From contig NC_065873.1 of the NCBI RefSeq assembly GCF_933775445.1, positions 29,388,001 through 29,452,000 of the forward strand: 64,000 bases of DNA, read 5' to 3'. Under the pieces are notes generated by a model. The model made no database searches. It had not been told where the DNA came from and worked only from the letters and a program-made list of their open reading frames with translations. Source of the stretch: Argentina anserina. Its lineage: Eukaryota; Streptophyta; Magnoliopsida; Rosales; Rosaceae. The stretch's first letter is position 1, and each line of letters begins with the position of its first letter. Below, in pieces: positions 46,427-57,008 of the stretch. Position numbers and translations under genes: made by a program.

Positions 46427-47605
46427 GAGGAAGAAGAAGAAAAAGAAGAAGATGCCTCTGCCTTCAGCTCTGGTATCTAAGACGCGCAAGAAGGCAGCTC
46501 CTGCATCTAAGAGGTCTTAGATGCAAAGCCGAGGCAGATTCTTCTTCTTACATCGTTGTGGAGGGGCCGGAACCTACGTTCGTCGGCGAGCTGCTTTCCG
46601 ATGAGGAGGGGCGGAGGAGATGGCCGGAATCGTACGGAAAGGGGTGAGTGTTTGGCTTACTGAGTACTACCTTCTTTATTACAGTCATGCCTTAGTAGCT
46701 TTGTGATTGAACTCATATTGTGATATATTGTACTTGTATCCGCTTCGGGCTCGCCGTCACTTCACTGAGGCTGAGGTCAATGGTTTAATATATCATCTAG
46801 ATGATGCTCATGTACTGGTATGTATTATTGTTCTTTAATTAGGAGGATTTATGCATTGTTAAAAACTGTAAGCTGCTGCTTTGTTGTTTATGTTTATTGT
46901 ATGACTGCACTGATCGAATTTTGTTCTTATTATTCTGTCTTCTTTGAGTTTCCAATTTTATTGTTAAATAGCATGACAGTTGTGGTAAATATGGACAGAT
47001 ACAATTGGTCTAAACTAGTGATTTGACACTTAACATTGTTGTATATGTTGAAGAATGTATGCACATTGTGATACTACTGTTGCAGGTATTTAAAGAAAAA
47101 GTACCTTTGAAATAACAGTGATATATCATATATTACATTAATTATGGAGTAGGATGTGTATTAGACTTAACAAAATCAATCGAGTGAAAAGTATGGATCG
47201 ATGTAATAATTAATTAGGTGTTAAGGTTAGTAAACCTCAGAGCACGTATGTAAACATGATTTAGATGTATGTATAATACTTTGCATCTTCCACCTCCTGC
47301 CAATCATAATGATATTTTCCCAATTCTAAGCCCCTACCACCATTATTAACCAATTCAGTCAGCAGCATTCTCCTCAGCTGTGAAAAATGGCTTGTTGCGC
47401 CCACATAGGGCCACATTTAGAAGGAAAAATAACTTCGAGGCCAACTCTTTATTAAAAAACAGTAATTACTATACAAATTATCCATTTTTGTTTAAAGTTC
47501 TGGTTCATTAGTTCATTCATAAATATTTGTAGCTAGGGTTACAGAAACTGCTGAGTTACAATTAGCTAGGTACACACATAGAAGATATAGATTCTTAAAA
47601 CTAGT

Positions 47606-47961
47606 TATTGAGAATATACATCGCATATTGGGAATTTGAACCTAGTTTGTGGGTATATAAGGGTTTGAGTCACTCTATCTATTGCCAATTAGTTTTGAAT
47701 ATGAACCTCATATCACTTTATCATGGTATCAGAACGGGTTATCCACGTTTACTGTAAAAGCCCAAATGACTACACGCACTCCACGTCACCCAAAATGTTG
47801 TCCACGCATATGACTTGAAAATTCGCCACACGTGCAGGGACATGTTAAGAATACACAACCCACATTGGGAATTTGGACCTAAATTGTAGATTTATAAGGG
47901 TTTGAGCTACTCTATCTATTACCAATTGGTTTTAGATGTGAACCTCATCCCACTTATTATT
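47606..47961 (+). mobile_element. TRIM retrotransposon 2
   Basis: LTR-like copies at 47606-47723 and 47843-about 47961 share ATTGGGAATTTG, TATAAGGGTTTGAG and CTCTATCTATT. TGGTATCAGAACGGG (primer-binding site) follows the left copy at 47724, and GTGCAGGGACA precedes the right copy. The internal part is about 119 bp. The left end reads TA instead of TG, and the target duplication is unclear, so it is old. It sits in the gap of the CMT pseudogene. Confidence 0.7.
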
Positions 47962-49258
47962 AGAAATAACTAAGTAGCAACAGAAACTATGTCCATTACT
48001 CTACTTTCCTTGTGAATTGGTCATGTTCAGAATTCAGAACTAAATGTAGACATACAGAAATTATAGGAAACGAGCTATGTACTGTTATGAAACATGTGCT
48101 AATAGATCAAATCTTGAAAATGAAACAGTATGTGGTTTTTGGTGGTTGAGCAACCTAACAATAATATATTTCTCTTGATGCAGATTTGTTGGGATCTTCT
48201 AGGAGTGAGCCTTATAATGCGACGCTATATGATCACCGACCGTTTAAAGTGAATGATGATGATTATGATCGTATATGTCGCATCCCCCGGAAGAAGGTTA
48301 TTCCTTTCTTCATCTTTAGTACATGATCACATAAATTTGGTTTCTGTAATTGATATAAATATGTTATCTGAACTTAATTATGTGTTAATTAGGGTGCGAG
48401 TTTCAGAAACCTGAAAGGGGTTCGAGTGAATCCTGCTGATAATACAGTTTATTTTGATCCTGATGTAAAGAGAGTATTATTGAAGTCAGGCAATCCTTTG
48501 GTAAATATAGTATGTTATGAAGTTATTCTTTTGTGATTTACTTCACTACTGTACTTTTTGGTATAACAATTTTTCCACCTTGCCGTAAATGTCTTGAAAT
48601 TGTAATTATAGGTTCCTGATTATGCTATGTCATTCAAAGAAGGGAAATCATCCAAGTAAGTGTATGCTTTTTGAGATTCAGAATTAAAGTGTTAAAATAT
48701 GCTCAACATCATCTTCTATTTTGTATATACTTTTGCAGACCGTTTGGACGTCTGTGGTGGGTTCAAATTGTATCTACTGTTGTGACTCGTGCCAAGTCGC
48801 ATAATCATGTATGGTCTATATTTGTGGCATTATATTTTGACCTAAAAATGTAAATTATGTATATGAGTGAGATACATAGTAAAATTTGGATTTTTGTACA
48901 GGCAAGCAAGATTGGGTGCTGACAGTACGTGAAAATGCAAGATTGCAAGGCTTTCCTGATTATTATAAGCTCTGCTGGCCACTAAAAGAAAGGTGTGATG
49001 CATCCCCCTTAGTTCTCTAGCAGGCAGAGTTCTTCAGTTTAAATATTTTCAAAGTGGTTAAATGCTCGTGTTGTAATACTTGCATCTTATTTTTAACTGT
49101 TTAGATACATGCAAGTTGGAAATGCGGTAGCAGTTCTTGTGGCACGTCCCCTTGGATACGCGTTAGGCCGCGCTTTCATTGGTAGTGTAGATGATAGTTC
49201 AATGTTTGAGTTTCCCCCCGGCTTTCCTAACTATTTGGAAGCATTACCTTCTCCTTAG

Positions 49259-52200
49259 TCCGTAATAGAGTAGTCAACATAATCAGTGATTCAAATACGC
49301 TGATATGGTAACAGCCATATAAATAGTCCACATTCATCATTTATATGGTAACTGTGATACTCTTATTATTCCTCTTCTTTGGTCCTGTTGTCAACTAGTC
49401 CAATTCAGACATTCAGCAATTCAAATACTCTAAATCAGTGTTTTGCAATATTGGGTATAAATCATGGATGCATCCTACTTCAACATTATGCCAGTACTTA
49501 AAAGGCCTATTTGAGCAACAATTCCTCTTTAGCTTTCAAAGAAGAGGTATGCCAGCCTTGAAGTGTCAATACAAGTTCTTGCTGCTGTTTGCTACGTACC
49601 TCTGCTTAGATAGGCTGAGAGCATCAATGCATTAGCCCCATGTGTGGTTTCCAGTGATGAGATCACAACACATGTTTTATATTGCATACCATTCCATGTA
49701 ATTTGCTAGCAGTGCCATACGGGCTGCCTTATATAGCACTCTACTCTGCATATCATTGTACCTTAAGTTTCTCAATAGAACATTGTATACTAATACCAAC
49801 CATAATGATCCAAGTACAATACAAGTTGATAAGAAAAGTACCCAGATGGATGTGACAACAGTTCCTCTAAAGCGCTTAGCTCTAGTAACACTGCAACCGT
49901 CGGAAAACTCCGTACTTCCCTTTTCCTTCTAATTTGGATGCCAAATTGACGATCACAAGTGCACTGCAAAGCTCTAGGATTTGAACAGGAATCAGATAAA
50001 GAATTCCCAGCTGTGTCAAGTCGTTAAACATCTGGGCCAACTTATAGTATCCGCTGTGCCAATTGTAGTCGAAAAAATCAGAATTTTTTGTTTTGGAAAT
50101 CTGTAAGATTTGAACGAGGGTTCTTTGCAGGTGCGGTTCATACTTCATAGTAAGTTGAGAAACAGAAAAAGGGAGACTATATGAACCTGCGACTCTTGCA
50201 GACTAAATAAAGTGCTTCTTTGAATATATCAAAGACGCAAGCTTGGGCCTCAAGCCCTTCAACAAGATATGGTTCCATATCCAAGTACTTAAAGTAATTC
50301 ACTTGCTGCAAATTAAGAAGGGGGTTATATAATCAAGATTATATTAAGGGGCATCTGGTCGTTGGTTTGGTAATTGCAGTCCGACACAATTTCCTCTGGC
50401 ACTATTCGAAGAATTGAAGAGCAGGTTTTGATGAGCAACTGTCCTATACAGATTCCCAGGACAATGAAGTTTGCAAACAGAAACTTCTAGTAGAAGTAAC
50501 TCAAACAGCAAACATATAGTTTCTCTCAACACTCAGTCAAAGCCTGAATACATAACCTTTTGAGACTCCATGAATTGAAGGTTTTGTCCATGAGGGACTT
50601 GCACCTCACTATCCTCTTGTTCGTAATCACATAACCCAAACAGCATAACAGACTAGAAACCCAAAACCACTGCAATTATGCTATTTACAAAAGGCCAAAT
50701 ATTGTACATATATCCAGAAAAGTGCAAAAAAATCTAAAGGTTATCAAAATAATGTCTAAAAGTTCACATAAACATAAATGCACAAATGCCATGTCGGGTG
50801 CTTCAGGCAATCAAAATCGGTAATGTGGTGTAGACTTAACTACTTGAGCCACAATCACCAAGAGTGCCATACCACATACATCTAGAAGGAGGATGATTTT
50901 GTGCTTTTTATGCCAAACCTAGAGGCAAAGCACAAAAGCATTGCAGTCTATAGTAAGTCCTGTACGAGAACTTAAAACCAATGTCTTTCAAACTAAGAAA
51001 TAACAAACCTAGATGACATTTATTAATCCAAACTCATAATTACTGAACATATCAATGTACTCTCATCCTCACAAGCCTTGAATGCCAGCACTTCTAGCAG
51101 AAAACCATATTTCCACACTGATAATCAGTCTTGCACTGCTGTTAAGTACTTCTGTCGCTCCAAATGGATGAAGATAAGTAACAGACAAACTTCACAATTT
51201 CACTCACAGTCACGGTCCCCAGGTACAGGCCCTGAACCACATGACATATATAAGGAATAAATCATAGAAAATGCCTGCATTATACGCAGTAGAAACAAAG
51301 AAGACAGAAAGCTCCTAATTAGTGTTTTGGTCAATAGCTGAGCAGATCAACCATTCAAAGGCCTTAATCCAGTAAATGGGTTCCAATGATGGCACCACCA
51401 TCTTTAGGAAAAGAAAAACACTTCATTGCAAAAGTAAAACTGCCCTTATCTCCAACAATGTCACAGCTAACTATAATCAACCATCAGTATGCATCAAAAG
51501 AAAAACATACCGTCACCACCCATTGAACCAAACAAGTTACTATAAGAAGTCAAATATAACAAAGAAAGACTCGAAAATCAATCTTGAAAGGTAGGTGAAA
51601 AGAAAACAAAATGACATCTAGATTACATTAGGAGCTACAATGTCAATTCCAATCACTTTCAAGTTAACCGTGATCAACACAGGATCCAACATAGCCATAT
51701 GGAAACACCTAGCCATTCTTGAACAAGAATAATCAATTTGATATGCTTTTTCATTGACTGTTTTTCTCAGCCCTTAAATAGAAAGTAAACAGATATCATC
51801 ACTCACATTGTCTGACATGAGAAATTGAATAAATGGATAAAACAAAGGGACCAATCGGATTACAAAGTTGACCAAGATCGACACAAAACAAATTTTCCAA
51901 ATCGGTAATGCCTAGCCATTCTATAAACAGACCAATCATTTACTGTGTTTATTCTTCAACTGTCCCGATCTGCTAGAAAGTAGAAACTAAAGAGAAGCGC
52001 CAATTGGGATATCCCACAAAGACACGAGAATTCTAGGAAATTAGCTAAACGGGTAAAACACATAAATCAATCAGGTGTCGTGAGGCGTGTTTGTAGTTGG
52101 TTGAGTGGAAAATGAAGATAAACACAAGATTAAACTGGACCAAATTAAAAACACATGATATTGCTTAAAGAAGTAAAAATGGAAAAGATTATAGATTGTC

Positions 52201-53366
52201 TTTGCCTTGAGAAACAATTCGTACACTTAATTTGCCAGTTTTATGGTTTAGTCTAGCAAATGCTCCTATGAGAAAAATGACTAGATATTTCCCTTGCTGC
52301 ATTGCTCGGAGGAAAGAACGGATTGAAAACTTACCTATGATAAGGACATGAAGCATTAGGAAAAGGAGAGCTAGGTATTAAGTGTTGACTTCTTTCTTAC
52401 ATAACTGAAATCCAAAGAATATCAATTCCTTTCCATATAACATGATGCACAGTTACAGTTATCTTGTATTGACCGGTTATAATATGTTTCCGATGAAATC
52501 TATGTGGTAAAAACAGGTGAGTTGTGCATATGCGAATAAAATTCAAGTAAGCTACAACAACAGTGTCTAACATTGTCAGTTATGAACAAATTTATGCTCT
52601 AATAATTTATGCCGATGTTCAGGAACATGTACAAGAGTGCTTAGTTTCTTCAGAAACTTAATTATCATAAACTGAATATTGTGCATTTCCTATTTCAAAA
52701 GAAGACTTTTGCCTCTTATGTTATTATTTTGCACATGGAAAGGGGAAAAGGTGTTTCTTCTGTCTCTACTGGTATAAAACGGCCACAAAGGCACATCTTA
52801 ATGCATCACATTAAGATGCTGTTCTTTTTCAACCTACATTAAAAAGTGGCTATATTTTCATTCCTTGTTGCCAATTCATAATACCAACAAACAGATGCAG
52901 GTTATTAAATCTCATGTATCCAGGTCTAAAACAAAGACATGCAGGGATCACTGAGGCTGAGCATCAAAGAATATAAAGATACTAAGATTTTCCACTAGCC
53001 TTGCACATGCAACAAACAACTAGAATATATCAAAGGCCATAATGTGCATATTCCACGCTTTGGGTAAAATCATTTTTCAGTAAAAACAGAAATTCACACA
53101 ACAAAAGAAAGCTCTCCACTGAGAACTAATACAGTCCTTCCTTAAAACCAACTTTAAAAAACATCGTTACTGAGTTCCTGCAAATATTCGAGTAAATTAA
53201 GTAATAGCAAGATTGACTGCCATAAACATTCAACCTATATTCAACAACAAAGAAACAATCTTTAAAAACCAACCAGCAGCAAAATTCACATGTTTAAAGT
53301 AAATTGATCAAACGGCATTTTCAATTCAACAAAACGCAATCATAGATACACCAAGGCAAACACAAA
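49259..53366. other. Long gene-poor stretch
   Basis: About 4.1 kb of AT-rich DNA downstream of the minus-strand DNA glycosylase. The only coding-like piece is the possible terminal exon at 50177-50305 (listed separately). The frame at 49882-50148 (-) has no recognisable domain. It may include an extended 3' UTR or 3' introns of the glycosylase gene. Confidence 0.5.
50177..50305 (-). other. Possible orphan terminal exon
   Basis: On the minus strand a good acceptor (TTAATTTGCAG) is followed by 42 open codons, including YFKYLDMEPYLVEGLEAQAC and IFKEALYLVCKSRRFI, then TAG. The composition is strikingly protein-like for this AT-rich region. I do not recognise the family and found no upstream partner exon, so it may be a relic or chance. 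Confidence 0.3.
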
Positions 53367-54578
53367 TTAATCAACATTATCGCACAAGTGATAGTTGTTA
53401 TACCCAATATTAATCAGGCTGCTGAGCGAATCCATAAGCTGCTGTTGCTGAGGATGCTGCTGCTGCTGCTGCTGCTGTTGTTGTTCCTCCTCCTGCTGCG
53501 GCACTGACGCTATAGCACCTGCCGCAACCGCCGCCGCAGTAGAAGAAGCTCCTTTCGACTCGACGTACCTCCACAGATACCAAGCAGCCACAGACCTATA
53601 CGGCCGCCACTTGTCACACAGCTGGTCCATCTGCGACGGCCTCGGCAGCTCCTCCAGGTCATACAGCAGCTGCACACCTTTCCTGATCCCCAAGTCGTTC
53701 ACCGGAAGCACGTCCGGGCGGTGCAGCGAGAATATCATAAACATGTGCACAGACCAAGAGCCAATGCCGCTGACCATGGTCAGCATTGTGAACAACGACT
53801 TGTCGTCCATACTCACAATGGCAGCATCCGAAAGAATCCCATTCTTGTACTTCTTGGCCAGGTCGTGGAGGTAGCTGGCCTTCCGGCCGGAGATACCGAT
53901 TTGGCGGAGCTGGGCGGCGGTCTGGGAGAGGACAGTGTCGGGATTGACGGCGGACTCGCCGCCGCAGAGCTGGATGAAGCGCGTGTAGATCGACGTGCCG
54001 GCTTTGTAAGCGAGTTGCTGGTAGAGAATGCTTCGGGTTAGGGCGAGGAAAGGAGTGTGGAAGTTGTCGAACTGAGGTGGCTGGTGGGCCTCGATTAACG
54101 GAATTAGAAGCGGATCGGCGTTGCGAAGATGTCGGATCGCCGATTCGACTTCGCCCTCGGCGCGGAGAGGCCGGCCGAGGGGTCGGGGGAGGGAGAGAGC
54201 GCGTGGCTGGACGGGGCGGGAATGGATGATCTTGGGCTTTCGGGGCCTGGGCTTGGGCTTGGGATTCTCGGGGGAGGTGCTGACGGTGGCGAGTTGGAGT
54301 TGTTGTTCTTGTTGTTGGTGAGGTGGAGTCGGGTCGGAGGTGTCGGGGGAGAGCTTGCGGATTTTACGGGGGCGGAAGGGGATTTTGGAAGGGGGTGAGG
54401 AGGTTAGGGGAGGAGGAGGAGCATTGGTGAGGTCGGTGGGAGTTGGTTCGGCGATTGTGGTGGTGGAGATGGAGCCATGGTTCGGCGGCGGCGGAGGAGA
54501 GTCGGAGTGAGGTTCGGTCTGGGATTGAGAAGGGGTGTGAGGCTGGGATTGGGCTTGGACCTGAGTTTGCTCTCCCAT
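53367..54578 (-). CDS. HhH-GPD DNA glycosylase (AlkA / 3-methyladenine type)
   Basis: Single exon, 403 aa. The first 125 residues are Pro/Gln/Ser-rich with basic patches (KIPFRPRKIRKL), plausibly disordered and nuclear-targeting. The AlkA-like catalytic domain spans about 135-345: ALTRSILYQQLAYKAGTSIY, then the helix-hairpin-helix with MVSGIGSWSVHM (268-279), then the GPD loop LPVNDLGIRKG with catalytic Asp295, then WRPYRSVAAWYLWRYVE. Such enzymes excise alkylated purines by cleaving the N-glycosidic bond, starting base excision repair. A CAG/CAA-encoded poly-Gln run lies at about 366-380. The last residues (SLINIGYNNYHLCDNVD) pass over a possible splice donor (ATTGG|GTATAA), so a spliced form with a different C-terminus is possible. 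Start at the first ATG of the open frame. A GA tract lies upstream (about 54693-54715). Confidence 0.92.
   Translation of the reverse strand: MGEQTQVQAQSQPHTPSQSQTEPHSDSPPPPPNHGSISTTTIAEPTPTDLTNAPPPPLTSSPPSKIPFRPRKIRKLSPDTSDPTPPHQQQEQQLQLATVSTSPENPKPKPRPRKPKIIHSRPVQPRALSLPRPLGRPLRAEGEVESAIRHLRNADPLLIPLIEAHQPPQFDNFHTPFLALTRSILYQQLAYKAGTSIYTRFIQLCGGESAVNPDTVLSQTAAQLRQIGISGRKASYLHDLAKKYKNGILSDAAIVSMDDKSLFTMLTMVSGIGSWSVHMFMIFSLHRPDVLPVNDLGIRKGVQLLYDLEELPRPSQMDQLCDKWRPYRSVAAWYLWRYVESKGASSTAAAVAAGAIASVPQQEEEQQQQQQQQQHPQQQQLMDSLSSLINIGYNNYHLCDNVD
53446..53500 (-). repeat. CAG/CAA repeat encoding poly-Gln
   Basis: A trinucleotide tract within the DNA glycosylase C-terminus, likely length-variable between individuals. 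Confidence 0.9.
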
Positions 54579-55100
54579 GGGGTATGAGAGGGATTGAATA
54601 TAGAATGCGGGTTTGGGTGGCGGAGACGGCGGAGGAGGAGTGGTGGTGGTTTTTAAGAGGAGGGTGGGAAGAAACCAATCATCTGGGAAATTGAGAGAGA
54701 GAGAGAGAGAGAGAGATAGAGTTTGGAAGAAGCGAAGTATGGAATTGACTGCGATTAGTTAAACAAGTTTAAAAGAGGGGACAATAGCCTTGTAACTCCT
54801 TCGTGTCTTTTTTTTTTTTTGACAATTTCGTGTCTTCTATTTCCTCACTGCGACTACGATTCTTGAATTCTAGTTTATCCGTTTTACGCTCCGTTATAGC
54901 GCGTGCGGCACGTGAGTATATCATGAGAGGGGATTCCATTAGGCCCATTGGAGAAGAAAGAAAGGCAGTTTAATCCATTTAGACTGGACAAGCTTACAGG
55001 ATTCAGCCTTGCAGAGCCTAATTAATGGGCCTCAACACATATTATGTCCACACCTTTGACTTGGAAGAGGTATCATCACAAGCTTGTGGAGAATCAGCCA
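54579..55100 (-). promoter_or_regulatory. 5' flank of the DNA glycosylase gene
   Basis: It contains a GA microsatellite (about 54693-54715) in the likely leader and a poly(T) micro-insertion at 54800-54836. Confidence 0.45.
54800..54836 (-). mobile_element. Poly(A)-tailed micro-retroinsertion with 10-bp TSD
   Basis: TTCGTGTCTT occurs at 54800-54809 and 54827-54836, flanking a poly(T) run followed by GACAAT. On the minus strand this is ATTGTC plus poly(A). Confidence 0.6.
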
Positions 55101-55101
55101 T

Positions 55102-55460
55102 GTTCACTTGGTCACTAATTGACTAAGAATTTCGTGTTCAACTACATTGTATTTACATCCAATGACAAGGAGAATAATTCTCCAAGTTGAGATGTTTTGT
55201 TCTTAACCTTTTTGGATATAAATCTAAGGGTAGTTGAACATGAATTTCTTGCTTAATTACTGACTAAGTGAACACTATTGTCCGTGCTTCATAGCTAATT
55301 GACTAATAATTTCGTGTTCAACTACATTGTATTTACATCCAATGACAAGGAGAATTATTTTTAAGTTGAGATGTTTTGTTCTTAACCTTTTTGGATATAA
55401 ATCTAAGGGTAGTTGAACATGAATTTCTTGCTTAATTACTGACTAAGTGAACACTATTGT
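55102..55460. mobile_element. MITE, tandemly duplicated (180-bp unit)
   Basis: Copy 1 (about 55102-55274) has long inverted ends: left GTTCACTTGGTCACTAATTG..., right the inverse GTTCACTTAGTCAGTAATTA..., about 45 bp with some mismatches and sharing TGTTCAACTAC. A second copy begins at 55295, repeats from CTAATTGACTAA and ends near 55459. It lacks the outermost left bases, so the array arose by tandem duplication with a 180-bp period. No coding capacity. The superfamily is uncertain. Confidence 0.75.
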
Positions 55461-57008
55461 GTGGACAAATAGACTCGTCGTTGGTCGGACATGTACATAG
55501 TTATTATTACTATTTTTCATGTATTAACACCACTAGCGAAATTACTCAGTTGATTGATGAACGCAATAAAACACTAAATTGGTTATACAAAGTTTATCAC
55601 GGACAAAAAGATGTCCTCGTCACAAGGGAGGGACGGACTCGATATGTTCACGCTTCTGTCATCTCTATGTAAGTCCTAGAGGGGGGTGAATAAGACTATG
55701 ATAAATTCTTCGCCCTTTAAGTACACATGGATATCAAGGGTATGTGTTATCCTGATGTTCAAAAATTATGATTAAACAAATATAACAACGCAAGAATGTT
55801 TTTTACTTGCAAAAATCATGAATGCATGGATGATTTCAGATGAATCCAACATGAACCTAATATGAAGTAGAGATGAATGCATCCAACATAAGCCAAGAGA
55901 TCATCATCTTGGGTTTTATTTGACAAACCCAACGAAACCAATGTTGACACAACCCATCTTCAAGCCCAAATCCATGTTTTGTCAAATAGGAATAAGGCCA
56001 ATATTTTTTCATACTTACACCCTAGTTGCATTACAAGATATCAGACATGCCATCCAACACCCAACCAATCTCCGGCCACCTTGAAGGGATGGTAAGCTTG
56101 AAAAACTTGAGTTGGTGTTGAGCTACATAATAATGGAGTACCAGCTTTCAACATTCACTATTCAAAGTCCAGTTCACTGGACAAAGACAAGTCGACCAAA
56201 TGTTGTTGGTGCTAGTTTGGTATCCACGTGCATAATGCAAATTCCTGTTTCTCTCTTAAGCTCGATGCAGTAAAAAGTAAAAACATTCCGACTTATAATG
56301 CCTTATTTAACACGCGAATATACAATTTCCATCAACAATAATATCTGAACCAATGATGAACCCAGAAAAGGATGCTTGAACAAGTAAGGACCGTTAGGTA
56401 TAACAGATCATATTTTCTTATTTATTCAGTGAAATGAAAGTAGCCTAATTTTAATCTACAAGTTGGTAAAAATCGAGCCAAGACATTGATATTATTATTG
56501 GATTTTGGATTCAATAATGAGAGCCACGAGGATTCACTAAACTAATAGAACTATATCCACAAACTCGATACGAATATGAATATAAATTGGATTCGACTAG
56601 CAAATTTTTATTTTTCAGGACAAATTTAGAGTAAAAAAAAACAGCACAAACGGTCAAGATTACAGATAGGCTTACTGACAGTCAAGCCAATTAGCGCCAC
56701 CAAAGGCGTGTACACTCGCTTGGTTCAGTCATCATAAGCCACGTGGCGGCAGGAGAAAGCCGGCAACACAGTAAAATCGTGACACTGGAGGTAACGACGA
56801 GGCGTGTAGACGGGGACTTACAGCCCAGAGGTTCACCACACCGCGATAAACAGATGACGCGACGATTCAATAACCAAGTGATATACAAACCTTCTCCTCC
56901 TTCTTCTTCTTCATCTGGTGCCTCGTGTTTTCTGTGAGGCATTTCATCAAACACCTTTCTGGTGCGTTTGGTCTTGGCTTCTCTGACCGGAGCAGAGAAG
57001 GCTAGAGA
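55461..57008. other. Gene-free stretch and ERDL6 upstream region
   Basis: AT-rich DNA without a supported gene. The last few hundred bases, richer in GC and C/T, are likely the promoter and leader of the sugar-transporter gene. The minus-strand frame 56691-57221 overlaps its first exon and is a shadow. Confidence 0.5.

Larger units (their letters stand above)
45720..49258 (+). pseudogene. CMT: Chromomethylase (CMT-type DNA methyltransferase) pseudogene
   Basis: Scattered CMT exons on one strand. The N-terminal exon is split by a TRIM insertion (45830-46421). Its 3' part reaches a TAG in one frame near 46518-46520, then continues in another with YIVVEGPEPTFVGELLSDEE to a donor at 46644. A piece around 46750-46815 reads RARRHFTEAEVNGLIYHLDD. 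C-terminal exons follow: 48184-48296 (LYDHRPFKVNDDDYDRICRI), 48393-48500, 48612-48656, 48740-48808, about 48903-48991 ([19 protein letters not shown]) and 49106-49258 (MQVGNAVAVLVARPLGYALG, stop TAG). Between 46.8 and 48.2 kb the rest of the BAH domain, the chromodomain and the catalytic motifs with the PCQ cysteine are missing, replaced partly by a second TRIM. Functional CMTs methylate CHG/CHH sites at H3K9me2 chromatin. This copy cannot. Confidence 0.88.

Noticed and set aside
49882..50148. Minus-strand 88-aa frame
   Set aside because: No family features; only its neighbour at 50177-50305 looks exon-like.
53611..54398. Plus-strand frames of 66-106 aa
   Set aside because: Antisense shadows of the DNA glycosylase gene.
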